A DNA stretch of 50,059 bases from Geodermatophilus africanus (lineage in GTDB: Bacteria > Actinomycetota > Actinomycetes > Mycobacteriales > Geodermatophilaceae): positions 1 through 50,059 of the forward strand of contig NZ_FNOT01000022.1 in assembly GCF_900107105.1 (NCBI RefSeq), written 5' to 3'. The stretch's first letter is position 1. The number at the start of each line of letters is the position of its first letter. The notes beneath the pieces are model-generated. The model saw nothing but the letters and a program-made list of their open reading frames with translations, had not been told where the DNA came from and made no database searches. A program made the position numbers and the translations under genes. Of the stretch, positions 14,946 through 24,238 are shown piece after piece.

Positions 14946-16144
14946 GCCTGCACCTCCGGGTAGAGCCGCGCGATCGGGTCGCCGGCGTCGACGAGGTCGC
15001 CCTCCTGGACCAGCCACTCGGCGAGGACGCCGTCGTAGCCCGCGGACACGTCGGCCTCCGCGCGGCGGCTGCGGACGCGGCCCAGCGGGGTGCCGGCCGG
15101 GAGGCGGGTGCCCTCGGCGACGGCCGCGGGGCTGACCGTGCCGCGCACGGGGGAGACGACGACCCGCCAGTCGGGCAGGTGGTCGGCCTCGGGGCGGCCG
15201 CGCTCGGCCTCGATGAGGGCTCGGGCGCGGTCGAGGTCGGCGGGGCTGCTCACCGCCAGGACCTCGATGTCGCTGTCCTTCCACTCGCGCTTGGCCAGCC
15301 CGGCCAGCGCGCCGGCGGGGGGCAGCTCGATGACCGCGGTGACGCCGAGGTCGCGCATGGTCGCCAGGCACGCGTCGAACCGGACCGGGCTGGTGACCTG
15401 GCTGACCAGTCGGGACAGCACCTCCCGGCCGCTGGTCGCCGCGGCGCCGTCGGCGTTGGACAGCAGCAGCCGGCTGGGCTCGGCCGGGCGCAGGCCGTCG
15501 ACGAGCCCCTCGAGCTCGGCCCGGGCGGGCGCCATGTACCGGGTGTGGAAGGCGCCGGCCACCGGCAGCGGCACCACCCGGGTCCTGGCCGGCGGGTCGG
15601 CCCGGAGCGCTGCGAGGCCCTCGAGCGGCCCGGCCACGACGACCTGGCCGCCGCCGTTCATGTTGGCCGGCGCCAGCCCGTGCGCCTCCAGCGCCGCGGT
15701 CAGCTCGTCGGGGTCGCCCCCGAGGACGGCGGACATCCCCGTGGGGGTCAGGGCGCAGGCGCGGGCCATCGCCCGGCCGCGGACGGCGGTCAGCGCGATC
15801 GCCGCCTCGACGCTGAGCACCCCGGCCAGGGCGGCCGCGGTGAGCTCCCCGACGCTGTGCCCGGTGATGACGACGTCCCGGCCGGTCTGCGGCGTGTGCG
15901 CCACCGGGCCGGGCAGGCCGCCCAGCTCGCGGGCGACGAAGAGGCTCATCGCGACGACCAGCGGCTGGGTGACCGCGGTGTCCTTGATCGCCTCGGCGTC
16001 GCCGGTGGTGCCCAGCGCCAGCAGGTCGGCGTCGGCGATGGCACCCGCCCAGCGGAAGAAGGACTCTGCCCCGGGGAGCTCGAGCCAATCGCTCAGCATC
16101 CCGGGCTTCTGCGCACCCTGTCCAGGGGCGAGGACGGCCAGCAC
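14942..16144 (-). CDS. fabD: Malonyl-CoA:ACP transacylase with C-terminal biotinyl/lipoyl-like domain
   Basis: A 400-residue FabD, longer than the usual 300-320. The transacylase part has AVLAPGQGAQKPGML, the catalytic Ser about 97 in ITGHSVGELTAAAL and the catalytic His about 200 in GAFHTRYM. After about residue 325 comes an extra segment, VVSPVRGTVSPAAVAEGTRL through YDGVLAEWLVQEGDLVDAGD to the end, that reads like a biotinyl/lipoyl attachment domain hairpin. The lysine expected at the turn (MKM or DK type) is absent (RSRRAEADVSA), so it probably carries no cofactor. GTG at 16144 is the first start after an in-frame stop; a GAGGAG touches it directly, which is unusually close. Confidence 0.93.
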   Translation of the reverse strand: MLAVLAPGQGAQKPGMLSDWLELPGAESFFRWAGAIADADLLALGTTGDAEAIKDTAVTQPLVVAMSLFVARELGGLPGPVAHTPQTGRDVVITGHSVGELTAAALAGVLSVEAAIALTAVRGRAMARACALTPTGMSAVLGGDPDELTAALEAHGLAPANMNGGGQVVVAGPLEGLAALRADPPARTRVVPLPVAGAFHTRYMAPARAELEGLVDGLRPAEPSRLLLSNADGAAATSGREVLSRLVSQVTSPVRFDACLATMRDLGVTAVIELPPAGALAGLAKREWKDSDIEVLAVSSPADLDRARALIEAERGRPEADHLPDWRVVVSPVRGTVSPAAVAEGTRLPAGTPLGRVRSRRAEADVSAGYDGVLAEWLVQEGDLVDAGDPIARLYPEVQA

Positions 16145-16193
16145 CTCCTCACCGTGTCAGAGAACGGGAGGTGACGCGGTGGCGAACGACACG

Positions 16194-16213
16194 AAAGACC
16201 ACCGCTGGTCTTT
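16194..16213. promoter_or_regulatory. Palindrome upstream of fabD, candidate FasR operator
   Basis: AAAGACCA and TGGTCTTT form a perfect 8-bp inverted repeat with four bases (CCGC) between, 50 bases upstream of the fabD start. A second, wider inverted repeat (GTTCCCAC at 16219-16226 with GTGGGAAC at 16269-16276) lies next to it. The position fits an operator of the fab operon; a leader-RNA hairpin is the alternative. Confidence 0.45.
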
Positions 16214-16320
16214 GGAGGGTTCCCACAACAGCACCGGCGTTGCGGGGGGCGTTGCGCGGGTCGTCGTGGTGGGAACTGCACTGTGCGGGGTCGGGGTGGC
16301 CTCCGGGCAGGCCCCGCCGT

Positions 16321-16475
16321 GGCCCCGTGCAGAAGCTCGCCGCGAGGCCCCGTCCCGGGTCCCGCCGGCCTTCCTGCAGGGTCCCGCCGCGAGCTTGCGA
16401 GCGGTGGGGGCAGGGAGGTCCTTTACGAAGGGTGGGGAGGGCGGGGTCCTTCCGCGGTGGGGAGGCCGGGGTCCT
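16321..16475 (+). repeat. Palindromic repeat locus C (nested), fasR-fabD gap
   Basis: The clearest copy is 16367-16423: GGCC, arms CCTTCCTGC (16369-16377) and GCAGGGAGG (16410-16418, one G-T pair), then GTCCTT. Left ends of further copies lie before it (GGCCCCGTGCAG at 16321, GGCCCCGTCCCGGG at 16346) and right ends after it (GGGCGGGGTCCTT ending 16451, CCGGGGTCCT ending 16475), in the order expected of nested insertions. The outer stems pair only partly. The last GTCCT lies three bases from the fasR stop. Confidence 0.7.
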
Positions 16476-16478
16476 CTC

Positions 16479-17657
16479 TCAGTGCCAGAGCGAGCGGTCC
16501 TGGTCGAGGGCGGCGAGGGCGAGGGCGACCCGCACGGTCCAGCTCCCGCGCGGGTCGGAGGTCGCCACCCCGGTGATCTCGGTGGCCCGCCGCAGCCGGT
16601 ACCGGACGGTGTTGGGGTGCACGAACAACGCGCGGGCGCTGGCCTCCAGGTTGCCCCCGCTGGCCAGAACCGCCCGCACCGTCTCGAGCACCTCGCCGCC
16701 GGCGGCCTGCAGCGGCACGGCGATCCGCTCCTGCAGGGTCGCGCGGGCGGTCGGGTCGCCGTCCAGGGCGCGTTCGGGCAGCAGCGCGTCGGCCGCCACG
16801 GGGCGGGGTGCGCCCGGCCAGGCGCGCACCGCCCGCAGCCCGGCGAGCGCGGCGGCGGCCGAGTCGCCGGCCCGGCCGAGGCCGTCGACCACGGGTCCCA
16901 TGACCACCGAGCCGGGGCCGAACTCGTCGCTGACCCGCTCGGCTGCCGACTGCAGGTCCGGCGACCCGCCCAGCACGACCACCAGCTGGTCGGCGTGCAC
17001 ACCGACGAGCACCTCGCTGCGCACCTGCCGCGCGGCCCGACGGCAGGCGGCGTGCACGTCGCCGTCCGGCGGCGCCGCGCCGACCAGCACCGTCACCGGG
17101 CTCATCGCCGCCCAGCCGAGCGCCGAGGCCCGGCCGGAGAGCTCCTCGGGGCTCTCGCCGCGCACCAGGGCGTCGACCAGCAGGGCCTCCAGACGGGCGT
17201 CCCACGCGCCGCGGCTCTCGGCGAAGCTCGCGTAGACGTGGGCGGTGGCGAAGGCGACCTCGCGGCTGTACTGCAGCACCGCCAACCGCAGCACATCGGC
17301 GTCCCCGGGCTCGGCGACCGTGCCGACGAAGTCGTCCATCACCTCGACGGTCACCCGCACCAGGTCGACGGTGTGCTTGAGCGGCACGACGCGGGCCAGC
17401 TCGCGCGGGGCGGCGCCGAAGACCTCGCCGGTCAGCCGCGGCCGGCGATCGGGGCTGCGGCACCACTCGACGAACGAGGCGAGGCCGGCCTGCGCGACCA
17501 GCATCACCCAGGAGCGCTGGTCGGCGGGCATGGTGCGGAACCAGGGCAGCTCGTCGTCCATCCGGGCCACGGCACGGGTCGACAGCGAGCCCGACGCGCG
17601 CTCCAGCCGCCGCAGCGTGGCGGCGGAGGGCGGACGCCTGCTGACCCGGTCGGACAC
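16479..17657 (-). CDS. fasR: PucR/CdaR-type transcriptional regulator, FasR homologue
   Basis: A 392-residue regulator. The C-terminal helix-turn-helix of the PucR/CdaR family is plain: ASGGNLEASARALFVHPNTV with RYRLRRATEITG. A GGDEF-like linker domain (VLVGAAPPDGDVHAACRRAA, DQLVVVLGG) precedes it and an N-terminal helical domain (MPADQRSWVMLVAQAGLASF) opens it. In mycobacteria and streptomycetes the homologue directly upstream of fabD (FasR) activates the fab operon and senses long-chain acyl-CoA. GTG at 17657 is the likely start. The same position here supports the same job; the palindrome at 16194-16213 is its candidate site. Confidence 0.88.
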   Translation of the reverse strand: MSDRVSRRPPSAATLRRLERASGSLSTRAVARMDDELPWFRTMPADQRSWVMLVAQAGLASFVEWCRSPDRRPRLTGEVFGAAPRELARVVPLKHTVDLVRVTVEVMDDFVGTVAEPGDADVLRLAVLQYSREVAFATAHVYASFAESRGAWDARLEALLVDALVRGESPEELSGRASALGWAAMSPVTVLVGAAPPDGDVHAACRRAARQVRSEVLVGVHADQLVVVLGGSPDLQSAAERVSDEFGPGSVVMGPVVDGLGRAGDSAAAALAGLRAVRAWPGAPRPVAADALLPERALDGDPTARATLQERIAVPLQAAGGEVLETVRAVLASGGNLEASARALFVHPNTVRYRLRRATEITGVATSDPRGSWTVRVALALAALDQDRSLWH

Positions 17658-17703
17658 AGCGGCCAGCGTGGCACGCGGCGCGCCGTCAGGGAGAGTGGGA
17701 GGG

Positions 17704-18411
17704 GTGGCCGAGGAGCGGGGAGGAACGGAGCTGCGGCGGGACCTCCGGCGGACGGGAGTCCGGCGGGCGCTGGCGGCCGCCGGCGCGGGGGTCGCGGTGC
17801 TGTTCGCCCTCGGTGCCGGAGTGCTGGCCGGCTGGGCGCCGCAGGTCCGGCTGGACGAGGCGGTCAGCCGCGCGCTCTACGCCGGCGACGACCGTGCCGT
17901 GGCCACGGACGTGCTGCTGGAGGTGCTGACCACCCCGGGCGTGACGTGGTTCCGGGTGCTGGTCTCGCTGCCCGTGCTGTTCTGGCTGGGCACGCGGAGG
18001 GCGTGGCGGACGGCGGGCTGGGTGGTCGTGGCCAACGTGCTGGTCGGCCCGGTGACCGTGCTGCTCAAGGAGGCGTTCGGCCGGGTGCGCCCGGCGTTCG
18101 AGAACGGTGGGGCGAGCTATGACGGCCTGAGCTATCCCAGCGGGCACTCGTCGGGCATCGCCACGCTGGTGACCATCGCGCTCGTGCTGGCCTGGCCGCG
18201 GCTGACCGGGCGGCAGCGCCGGCTCGCCCTCGCGGCCGGTCTCGGCCTGGTCGCCCTCGTGGGGCTGACCCGGATGTGGCTGGGCGTGCACTTCCTCTCC
18301 GACGTCGTCGGCGGCTGGGCGCTGGGGCTGTCCTGGACACTGCTGGTGGCGGTCGCCTTCGACGCGCTGCCGGGCGGCCGCGGCGGGCTCCCACCCCGGG
18401 AGGGATCGTGA
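17704..18411 (+). CDS. PAP2 family membrane phosphatase
   Basis: A 235-residue integral membrane phosphatase. All three PAP2 motifs are present: KEAFGRVRP, YPSGHSSG and TRMWLGVHFLSDV, with the catalytic His residues in the second and third. About five or six hydrophobic segments surround them, the first being AAAGAGVAVLFALGAGVLAG. Substrates of such enzymes are phosphatidic acid, undecaprenyl pyrophosphate or related lipid phosphates. GTG at 17704 was taken; GTG at 17695 is an alternative. It diverges from fasR and its stop overlaps the pirin-like gene by four bases (GTGA). Confidence 0.9.
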   Translation: MAEERGGTELRRDLRRTGVRRALAAAGAGVAVLFALGAGVLAGWAPQVRLDEAVSRALYAGDDRAVATDVLLEVLTTPGVTWFRVLVSLPVLFWLGTRRAWRTAGWVVVANVLVGPVTVLLKEAFGRVRPAFENGGASYDGLSYPSGHSSGIATLVTIALVLAWPRLTGRQRRLALAAGLGLVALVGLTRMWLGVHFLSDVVGGWALGLSWTLLVAVAFDALPGGRGGLPPREGS

Positions 18412-18953
18412 CCCTGGACTCGAACGTCCTGCTGGAGCCCGGCGATGGCTCGCTGGGCCCGCTGCTCAGGCTGGCCGACGACCGGCTAGCGCCCGGCGCG
18501 GGCTACGGGCGGCACCCGCACCGGGCGGTCGACGTCGTCGCCGTGGTGCTGGCCGGCTCGCTGCGGCACGCGTGGGGGAGCGGCGCGGTCCTGGTCGCCG
18601 GTGACGTCGCCGTCCTGCGTGCCGGCACCGGCCTGGAGCACGACGAGGTCGCCGGCGACGACGGCACGCACGTCCTGCAGATCTACCTGCGCAGCGCCCG
18701 CCCGGACGACGGCCCCTCGCACGAGGTGCACGCGAACGCGGACGGCTGGGTCGACCTCGGCCGGCCCGCCGCCCGGCTCTGGGTCGAGACCGTGGCGGGT
18801 GGGACGTCGGCGACCGTGCCGCCCGGGCTGCTCGTGTTGGCCGGCCCAGGGAGCACCCGCGTGGAGCAGCAGGCGGGCGGCCCGGTGTCCGGTCCCGTCA
18901 CCGCGGTGGTCTGGCAGCTGGACGCCACCCGCCCCGATTGGGCGCTCGAGTAG
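18408..18953 (+). CDS. Pirin-like cupin protein
   Basis: A 181-residue protein of the pirin family. The N-terminal cupin has HPHRAVDVVAVVLAGSLRHA, the usual metal-binding HxH and first strand, followed by AVLRAGTGLEHDEVA with the Glu and His positions, and LQIYLRS. The C-terminal part is short and ends at DATRPDWALE. Pirins are iron-binding redox-sensing or quercetinase-like proteins; a particular role cannot be assigned. GTG at 18408 overlaps the PAP2 stop and follows GGGAGGGA, so the two genes are coupled. Confidence 0.82.
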   Translation: MTLDSNVLLEPGDGSLGPLLRLADDRLAPGAGYGRHPHRAVDVVAVVLAGSLRHAWGSGAVLVAGDVAVLRAGTGLEHDEVAGDDGTHVLQIYLRSARPDDGPSHEVHANADGWVDLGRPAARLWVETVAGGTSATVPPGLLVLAGPGSTRVEQQAGGPVSGPVTAVVWQLDATRPDWALE

Positions 18954-19018
18954 GGCTCGCGAGCCGTGCCGCCGGGGGTCGGGCTGTAACCGCCGGCGTG
19001 CTGGGGAAGAGTGGCGGC

Positions 19019-20224
19019 ATGCCGACCCCCGCCGCGGACCTGCTGGCCGCCGCCCGTGCCGACGCCGACCGCACCGTCGACCTCCGCCGCCGGCTGCACC
19101 GCACCCCGGAGATCGGGCTGCACCTCCCGCGCACCCAGGCCACCGTGCTCGAGGAGCTCGCCCCGCTGCCCGTGGAGGTGACGACGGGGACGAGCACCAC
19201 CTCGGTGGTCGGCGTGCTGCGCGGCGAGCGGCCGGGCCCCACGTACCTGCTGCGCGCCGACCTGGACGCGCTGCCCGTGCACGAGGACACCGGGCTGCCG
19301 TTCGCCTCGGAGATCCCGGGCGCGATGCACGCCTGCGGGCACGACCTGCACACCGCGATGCTGCTGGGTGCCACCCGGCTGCTGGCCGAGCGCCGGGACG
19401 AGATCACCGGCCAGGTCCTGCTGATGCTGCAGCCGGGCGAGGAGGGCTTCCACGGGGCGCGGTACATGCTCGACGAGGGGCTGCTGGACGCCGTCCCCGA
19501 GGCGCCGGTGGCCGGGGCGTTCGCGCTGCACGTGTTCGCCAATCAGCCCAGCGGGGTGGTCAGCGTGCGGCCCGGGCCGATGATGGCCGCCGCGGACCAC
19601 TGGGAGGTCACCGTGCGCGGCCGGGGCGGCCACGCCTCGATGCCGCACGCGGCCGCCGACCCGGTGCCGGTGGCCGCGGAGATCGTGCTGGCGCTGCAGT
19701 CGATGGTCACCCGCCGGGCCCCGGTGTTCGACCCGGCGGTGGTGACGGTGGCCAACCTGGTGGCCGGCTCGACCGACAACGTCATCCCGGACACCGCCTA
19801 CCTGCAGGGCACCATCCGCACCCTGTCGCCGGAGCGGCGGGCCGACGTCGTCGCCTCGGTGCGCCGGGTGGCCACGCACGTGGCGGCCGCGCACGGCATG
19901 GAGGTCAACTTCGTGCACGCGGAGGGCTACCCGGTCACGGTCAACGACCCCGAGGTGGCGGCGCGGGTGCTGGAGGTGGCGGGCGGGCTGGTCGGCCGGG
20001 AGCACAGCGTGCTCGCCACCGAGCCGCTCATGGGCGCCGAGGACTTCGCCTACGTGCTGCAGCGGGTGCCCGGCGCGATGGCGTTCCTGGGCGCCGGCCC
20101 GCCCGGGGCCGACCCGGCGACCGCCGCCGGCAACCACTCCAACCTGGTCGTCTTCGACGAGGACGTGCTGCCCGCCGGGGCCGCTCTGTACGCCGCGATG
20201 GCGCTGGGGGTCCTGGCCGGCTGA
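19019..20224 (+). CDS. M20 family amidohydrolase
   Basis: A 401-residue metallo-amidohydrolase of the hippurate hydrolase/IAA-amino acid hydrolase group. It opens with VDLRRRLHRTPEIGLHLPRTQ, has the metal site GAMHACGHDLHTAMLLG (Cys and His ligands), the catalytic Glu in MLQPGEEGFHGARYM, the dimerisation domain marker GRGGHASMPHAAADPV, and MGAEDFAYVLQRVPGA near the end. ATG at 19019 follows GGGGAAGAG. Members hydrolyse N-acyl amino acids; the acyl group is unknown. It stands as a single gene converging on the FAD oxidase gene. Confidence 0.93.
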   Translation: MPTPAADLLAAARADADRTVDLRRRLHRTPEIGLHLPRTQATVLEELAPLPVEVTTGTSTTSVVGVLRGERPGPTYLLRADLDALPVHEDTGLPFASEIPGAMHACGHDLHTAMLLGATRLLAERRDEITGQVLLMLQPGEEGFHGARYMLDEGLLDAVPEAPVAGAFALHVFANQPSGVVSVRPGPMMAAADHWEVTVRGRGGHASMPHAAADPVPVAAEIVLALQSMVTRRAPVFDPAVVTVANLVAGSTDNVIPDTAYLQGTIRTLSPERRADVVASVRRVATHVAAAHGMEVNFVHAEGYPVTVNDPEVAARVLEVAGGLVGREHSVLATEPLMGAEDFAYVLQRVPGAMAFLGAGPPGADPATAAGNHSNLVVFDEDVLPAGAALYAAMALGVLAG

Positions 20225-20336
20225 GGCTCCGTCCAGGGCACCGCCCCGAGCCCTGACGGCCCCCTTGCAGGGACCCGTCGCGAGCGTGCGAGTGACGGGG
20301 GGCAAGGGGGTCCTTCAAGGGGAGGACGAGGTCCTT
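20225..20336 (+). repeat. Palindromic repeat locus D (nested pair), between converging genes
   Basis: Inner copy 20258-20315: GGCC, arms CCCCCTTGC (20260-20268) and GCAAGGGGG (20302-20310), inner stem CCCGTC (20274-20279) with GACGGG (20294-20299), then GTCCTT. Outer copy: GGCTCCGTCC from 20225 with GGACGAGG (20324-20331) and GTCCTT ending 20336; its arms pair at seven of eight positions, one of them a G-T pair. The final T is the first base of the reversed stop codon of the FAD oxidase gene. Confidence 0.8.
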
Positions 20337-21289
20337 CACCAGGCCAGGGACGCGACCTCGGCCGCGCAGCCCCAGGAGAGGGTGACGCCGGCGCCGCCGT
20401 GGCCGTAGCAGGCGACTACCGGCCGCCCATCGACGTCCAGCCGTTCCAGCCGGACGGTGGGCCGGCCCGGCCGCAGGCCCACCGCCCGCGACAGCACCGG
20501 CTGCCCGCGCAGCGCGGGGACCAGCGCGCACGCCCGCCGCAGGATCGCGGCCTCGACCTCCGGGTCGGGCTCCGTGCCGGTGGCGCCCTCCACCGCCGTG
20601 CCCCCGCAGACGACGTCCCGGCCGCGGGGGACGACGTAGGTCAGCCCCTCGGGGTGGTGGTCGTCGAGCACCCAGCCGGGGAGGCCCGGGTCGGCCAGCC
20701 GCACCACCTGGCCCTGCACGGGCACGCAGGAGTCGTCGCCGAGGAGCTGCCCCGAGGCCAGCCCCGTGGCCACCACCACGACGTCGCCGGGCACGTCGTC
20801 GAGCGCGGCGACCCGGCCGGGCACGGTCCGCACCCCGGCCGAGGCGCACGCGGCGGCCAGCCACGGCAGGTACCGTCCGGTGTCCACCACGGGCAGCGTG
20901 CAGCGGGTGCCCGCGGGCGCGCCGGGCGGGAGTTCCGCCGCGGTCGCGGGACGCACGTCGGCCACGCCGGGCGTCCACCACAGGTCCGGCTCGGATGTGC
21001 GGTGCACGAAGGTGCCCGACCGGAGCCGCACCCCGGTCGCGGGGTCGTCGGCCAGCCCGGTGAGGACGCCGAGCGAGGTGGCGCCCCACCGGAGCACGGC
21101 GTCCGCGGGGGCCGCGCGGTAGGGGAACCAGATGGCCGCGGCCACCGCGGAGGTGGTGGCCTCCAGCGGGTCGGCGGTGTGCAGCCGGACCCGGTGCCCG
21201 GCGCGGGCGAGCTCGAGCGCGCAGGTCAGCCCCACCACGCCGCCGCCGACGACGGCCACCTCACGGCGGCCGTCGTCGGCGGCGGGCAT
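20336..21289 (-). CDS. FAD-dependent oxidoreductase, D-amino acid oxidase type
   Basis: A 317-residue flavoprotein. The Rossmann FAD site is VAVVGGGVVGLTCALELARAG at its N-terminus. DAAO features follow: AAIWFPYRAAPADAVLRWG, DVVVVATGLASGQL, and the closing VVACYGHGGAGVTLSWGCA. The family oxidises D-amino acids to keto acids with release of peroxide; D-aspartate or glycine oxidases are close relatives. ATG at 21289 has a weak ribosome binding site. It begins 17 bases after the aceE stop and is probably co-transcribed with it. Confidence 0.87.
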   Translation of the reverse strand: MPAADDGRREVAVVGGGVVGLTCALELARAGHRVRLHTADPLEATTSAVAAAIWFPYRAAPADAVLRWGATSLGVLTGLADDPATGVRLRSGTFVHRTSEPDLWWTPGVADVRPATAAELPPGAPAGTRCTLPVVDTGRYLPWLAAACASAGVRTVPGRVAALDDVPGDVVVVATGLASGQLLGDDSCVPVQGQVVRLADPGLPGWVLDDHHPEGLTYVVPRGRDVVCGGTAVEGATGTEPDPEVEAAILRRACALVPALRGQPVLSRAVGLRPGRPTVRLERLDVDGRPVVACYGHGGAGVTLSWGCAAEVASLAW

Positions 21290-21306
21290 GGGCAGGGCGC
21301 CCGCCC

Positions 21307-24120
21307 TTACGTGGCCGGGCTCGGGTCGGACCGCTCCTCCTCGGGCGCGGCCTGCACGTCGCGGACCTGGTACTTCTCCACCGCCTGGCGGACGACGTCG
21401 CGGTCGACCTCGCCGCGCTGGGCCAGCGAGGCCAGCACCCGGACGACGACCGACTCGGCGTCGACGTGGAAGTGCCGCCGCAGCGCCGGACGGGTGTCGG
21501 AGAGGCCGAACCCGTCGGTGCCCAGCGTCGCCATCCCGCCGGGGACGTACGGCGCGATGAGGTCGGGCACCGCGCGCATCCAGTCCGACACCGCTACGAC
21601 CGGCCCGGGGGCGTCCTGCAGCCGCTGGGTCACGTAGGGGACCTGCGGCTCGTCCTCCGGGTACAGCAGGTTGTGCTCCTCGGCCGCGTCGGCCTGCCGC
21701 CGCAGCTCGTTCCACGACGTCACCGACCACACGTCGGCCGACACGCCCCAGTCGTTCGCCAGCAGCTCCTGCGCGCGCAGCGCCCACGGCACCGCGACGC
21801 CGGAGGCCAGCACCTGCGCCTTCGGGCCGTCCCCCTGGCCGGGCGCGTAGCGGTACATGCCCGCGAGCAGTCCCTGCAGGTCGAGGTCCTCGGGCTCGGC
21901 CGGCTGGTTGTACGGCTCGTTGTAGACGGTCAGGTAGTACATGACGTCGGGCGAGCGGGAGCCGCCCAGCGGCGCGCCCGGGTCGTCGCCGTACATGCGG
22001 GCCAGCGCGTCCTTGGTGATGTGCCCGACCTCGTAGGAGAAGGCGGGGTCGTAGGAGACGACGGCCGGGTTGGTGTGCGCGAGCAGCAGCGAGTGGCCGT
22101 CCTCGTGCTGGAGGCCCTCGCCGTTGAGCGTCGTCCGGCCGGCGGTGGCGCCGAGGACGAAGCCGCGGGTCATCTGGTCGGCGGCCGCCCAGAAGGAGTC
22201 GCCGGTCCGCTGGAACCCGAACATCGAGTAGAAGATGTAGATCGGGACCATGGGCTCGCCGTGCGTGGCGTAGGAGGTGCCGACGGCGGTGAACGACGCC
22301 GTGGAGCCCGCCTCGTTGATGCCCTCGTGCAGGATCTGGCCCTGCTCGGACTCCTTGTACGCCAGCATCAGCTCGCGGTCGACCGAGGTGTAGCGCTGGC
22401 CGGCCGGGTTGTAGATCTTCTGCGACGGGAAGAGGGAGTCCATCCCGAAGGTGCGGGCCTCGTCCGGGATGATCGGCACGAAGCGCGGGCCGAGCTCGTT
22501 GTCCTTGAGCAGCTCCTTGAGCAGGCGGACGAACGCCATCGTGGTGGCGACCTCCTGCTTGCCGGAGCCGCGCCGCAGCACGTCGAGGGCCTTGTCCTCG
22601 GGAGCCTTGAGCGTCTTGAACTCCGACCGGCGCCGCGGCACCGCGCCGCCCAGCTGCCGGCGCCGCTCGAGCATGTACTGCATTTCGTCGGAGTCCGGGT
22701 CGGGCTTGTAGTACGGCGGCAGGGTCTTGTCGAGCTGCTCGTCGGGGATCGGCAGGTACAGCCGGTCGCGGAAGCCGGCGAGGTCCTCCGCGGTCAGCTT
22801 CTTCATCTGGTGGGTGGAGTTGCGGCCCTCGAAGTGGCTGCCGAGCGTCCAGCCCTTGATGGTCTTGGCGAGGATGACCGTGGGCTGCCCCTTGTGCTCC
22901 ACCGCCGCCTTGAACGCCGCGTAGACCTTGCGGTAGTCGTGCCCGCCGCGGGAGAGGTCCCAGACCTCCTTGTCGCTCATGTTCTCCACGAGCTTGCGGG
23001 TGCGCGGGTCCCGGCCGAAGAAGTGCTCGCGGACGAAGGCGCCGTCCTCGGCCTTGTAGGTCTGGTAGTCGCCGTCCGGCGTCTGGTTCATGAGGTTGAC
23101 CAGCGCGCCGTCGCGGTCGGCGGCCAGCAGCGGGTCCCACTCCCGGCCCCAGATCACCTTGATGACGTTCCACCCGGCGCCGCGGAAGAAGGACTCCAGC
23201 TCCTGGATGACCTTGCCGTTGCCGCGCACCGGGCCGTCGAGCCGCTGCAGGTTGCAGTTGATGACGAAGGTGAGGTTGTCCAGCTCCTCGCGGGCGGCGA
23301 GGCCGATCACGCCCAGCGACTCGGGCTCGTCCATCTCACCGTCGCCCAGGAAGGCCCACACGTGCTGGTCGGAGGTGTCCTTGATGCCGCGGGAGTGCAG
23401 GTAGCGGTTGAACCGCGCCTGGTAGACGGCGTTCATCGGGCCGAGGCCCATCGAGACGGTGGGGAACTCCCAGAACTCCGGCATCAGCCGGGGGTGCGGG
23501 TAGCTCGACAGCCCGCCGCCGGGGTGGCTGACCTCCTGGCGGAAACCGTCCATCTGCTGCTCGGTGAGCCGGCCCTCGAGGAAGGCGCGGGCGTAGATGC
23601 CGGGGGAGGCGTGGCCCTGGAACCAGATCTGGTCGCCGCCGCCGGGGTGGTCCTTGCCGCGGAAGAAGTGGTTGAAGCCGACCTCGTAGAGGGAGGCCGA
23701 CGAGGCGTAGGAGGAGATGTGGCCGCCGACGCCGACCCCCGGACGCTGCGCCCGGTGCACCATGATCGCGGCGTTCCAGCGGATGTAGGAGCGGATCCGG
23801 CGCTCGACGTGCTCGTCGCCGGGGAACCACGGCTCCCGCTCCGGCGGGATCGTGTTGATGTAGTCGGTGCTGCGCAGGGCGGGCACGCCGACCTGCTGCG
23901 CGCGGCTGCGCTCCAGCATGCGCAGCATGAGATAGCGAGCCCGGCCGCGACCGGCGTGGTCGACGACGGCGTCGAGCGACTCCAGCCACTCGGCGGTCTC
24001 GTCGGGGTCGGTGTCGACCAGTTGGCTGGGGAGCCCGTCGGTGATGACCGCGCGGGCCCGTCCGGTCTCGTTGCCGGCGTCGCGGGCGGGGTCGCCGCCC
24101 GGCTGCTGCGGAGCACTCAT
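21307..24120 (-). CDS. aceE: Pyruvate dehydrogenase E1 component, homodimeric type
   Basis: A 937-residue thiamine diphosphate enzyme that decarboxylates pyruvate and passes the acetyl group to the lipoyl E2. The ThDP motif is [15 protein letters not shown] followed by [11 protein letters not shown]. Other marks are [34 protein letters not shown], the second domain [18 protein letters not shown] and the third-domain [19 protein letters not shown] at 24120 was taken because the homologous region begins soon after; an upstream ATG at 24156 gives 12 more residues. The gene diverges from DUF3052, as in mycobacteria and streptomycetes. E2 and E3 genes are not in the window. Confidence 0.97.
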   Translation of the reverse strand: MSAPQQPGGDPARDAGNETGRARAVITDGLPSQLVDTDPDETAEWLESLDAVVDHAGRGRARYLMLRMLERSRAQQVGVPALRSTDYINTIPPEREPWFPGDEHVERRIRSYIRWNAAIMVHRAQRPGVGVGGHISSYASSASLYEVGFNHFFRGKDHPGGGDQIWFQGHASPGIYARAFLEGRLTEQQMDGFRQEVSHPGGGLSSYPHPRLMPEFWEFPTVSMGLGPMNAVYQARFNRYLHSRGIKDTSDQHVWAFLGDGEMDEPESLGVIGLAAREELDNLTFVINCNLQRLDGPVRGNGKVIQELESFFRGAGWNVIKVIWGREWDPLLAADRDGALVNLMNQTPDGDYQTYKAEDGAFVREHFFGRDPRTRKLVENMSDKEVWDLSRGGHDYRKVYAAFKAAVEHKGQPTVILAKTIKGWTLGSHFEGRNSTHQMKKLTAEDLAGFRDRLYLPIPDEQLDKTLPPYYKPDPDSDEMQYMLERRRQLGGAVPRRRSEFKTLKAPEDKALDVLRRGSGKQEVATTMAFVRLLKELLKDNELGPRFVPIIPDEARTFGMDSLFPSQKIYNPAGQRYTSVDRELMLAYKESEQGQILHEGINEAGSTASFTAVGTSYATHGEPMVPIYIFYSMFGFQRTGDSFWAAADQMTRGFVLGATAGRTTLNGEGLQHEDGHSLLLAHTNPAVVSYDPAFSYEVGHITKDALARMYGDDPGAPLGGSRSPDVMYYLTVYNEPYNQPAEPEDLDLQGLLAGMYRYAPGQGDGPKAQVLASGVAVPWALRAQELLANDWGVSADVWSVTSWNELRRQADAAEEHNLLYPEDEPQVPYVTQRLQDAPGPVVAVSDWMRAVPDLIAPYVPGGMATLGTDGFGLSDTRPALRRHFHVDAESVVVRVLASLAQRGEVDRDVVRQAVEKYQVRDVQAAPEEERSDPSPAT

Positions 24121-24210
24121 GGGCCCATCGTCCCCCGCGGGTGGGGTGCGCGTCACGCCCGACGCTCACCAGGCGGGACGGCGGACGTCGAGGGAAGCTC
24201 CTCGACACAC

Positions 24211-24238
24211 TTGCACCTGACCAGGCATGGCCTACGCT
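24211..24238 (+). promoter_or_regulatory. Candidate promoter for DUF3052
   Basis: TTGCAC (24211-24216) and TACGCT (24233-24238) are 16 bases apart. This would leave a leader of about 225 bases before the DUF3052 start at 24470. The 349-base gap between aceE and DUF3052 shows no further gene or clear structured RNA. Confidence 0.4.

Noticed and set aside
15090..18122. 1010-codon plus-strand frame across fabD and fasR
   Set aside because: Antisense shadow of the fab genes. A GTG near 16180 with GGGAGG upstream looked tempting, but the product has no family features and runs through repeats.
20336..23173. 945-codon minus-strand frame over the oxidase and aceE
   Set aside because: Only its last 318 codons (from ATG 21289) are a real FAD oxidase; the rest is the wrong frame of aceE.
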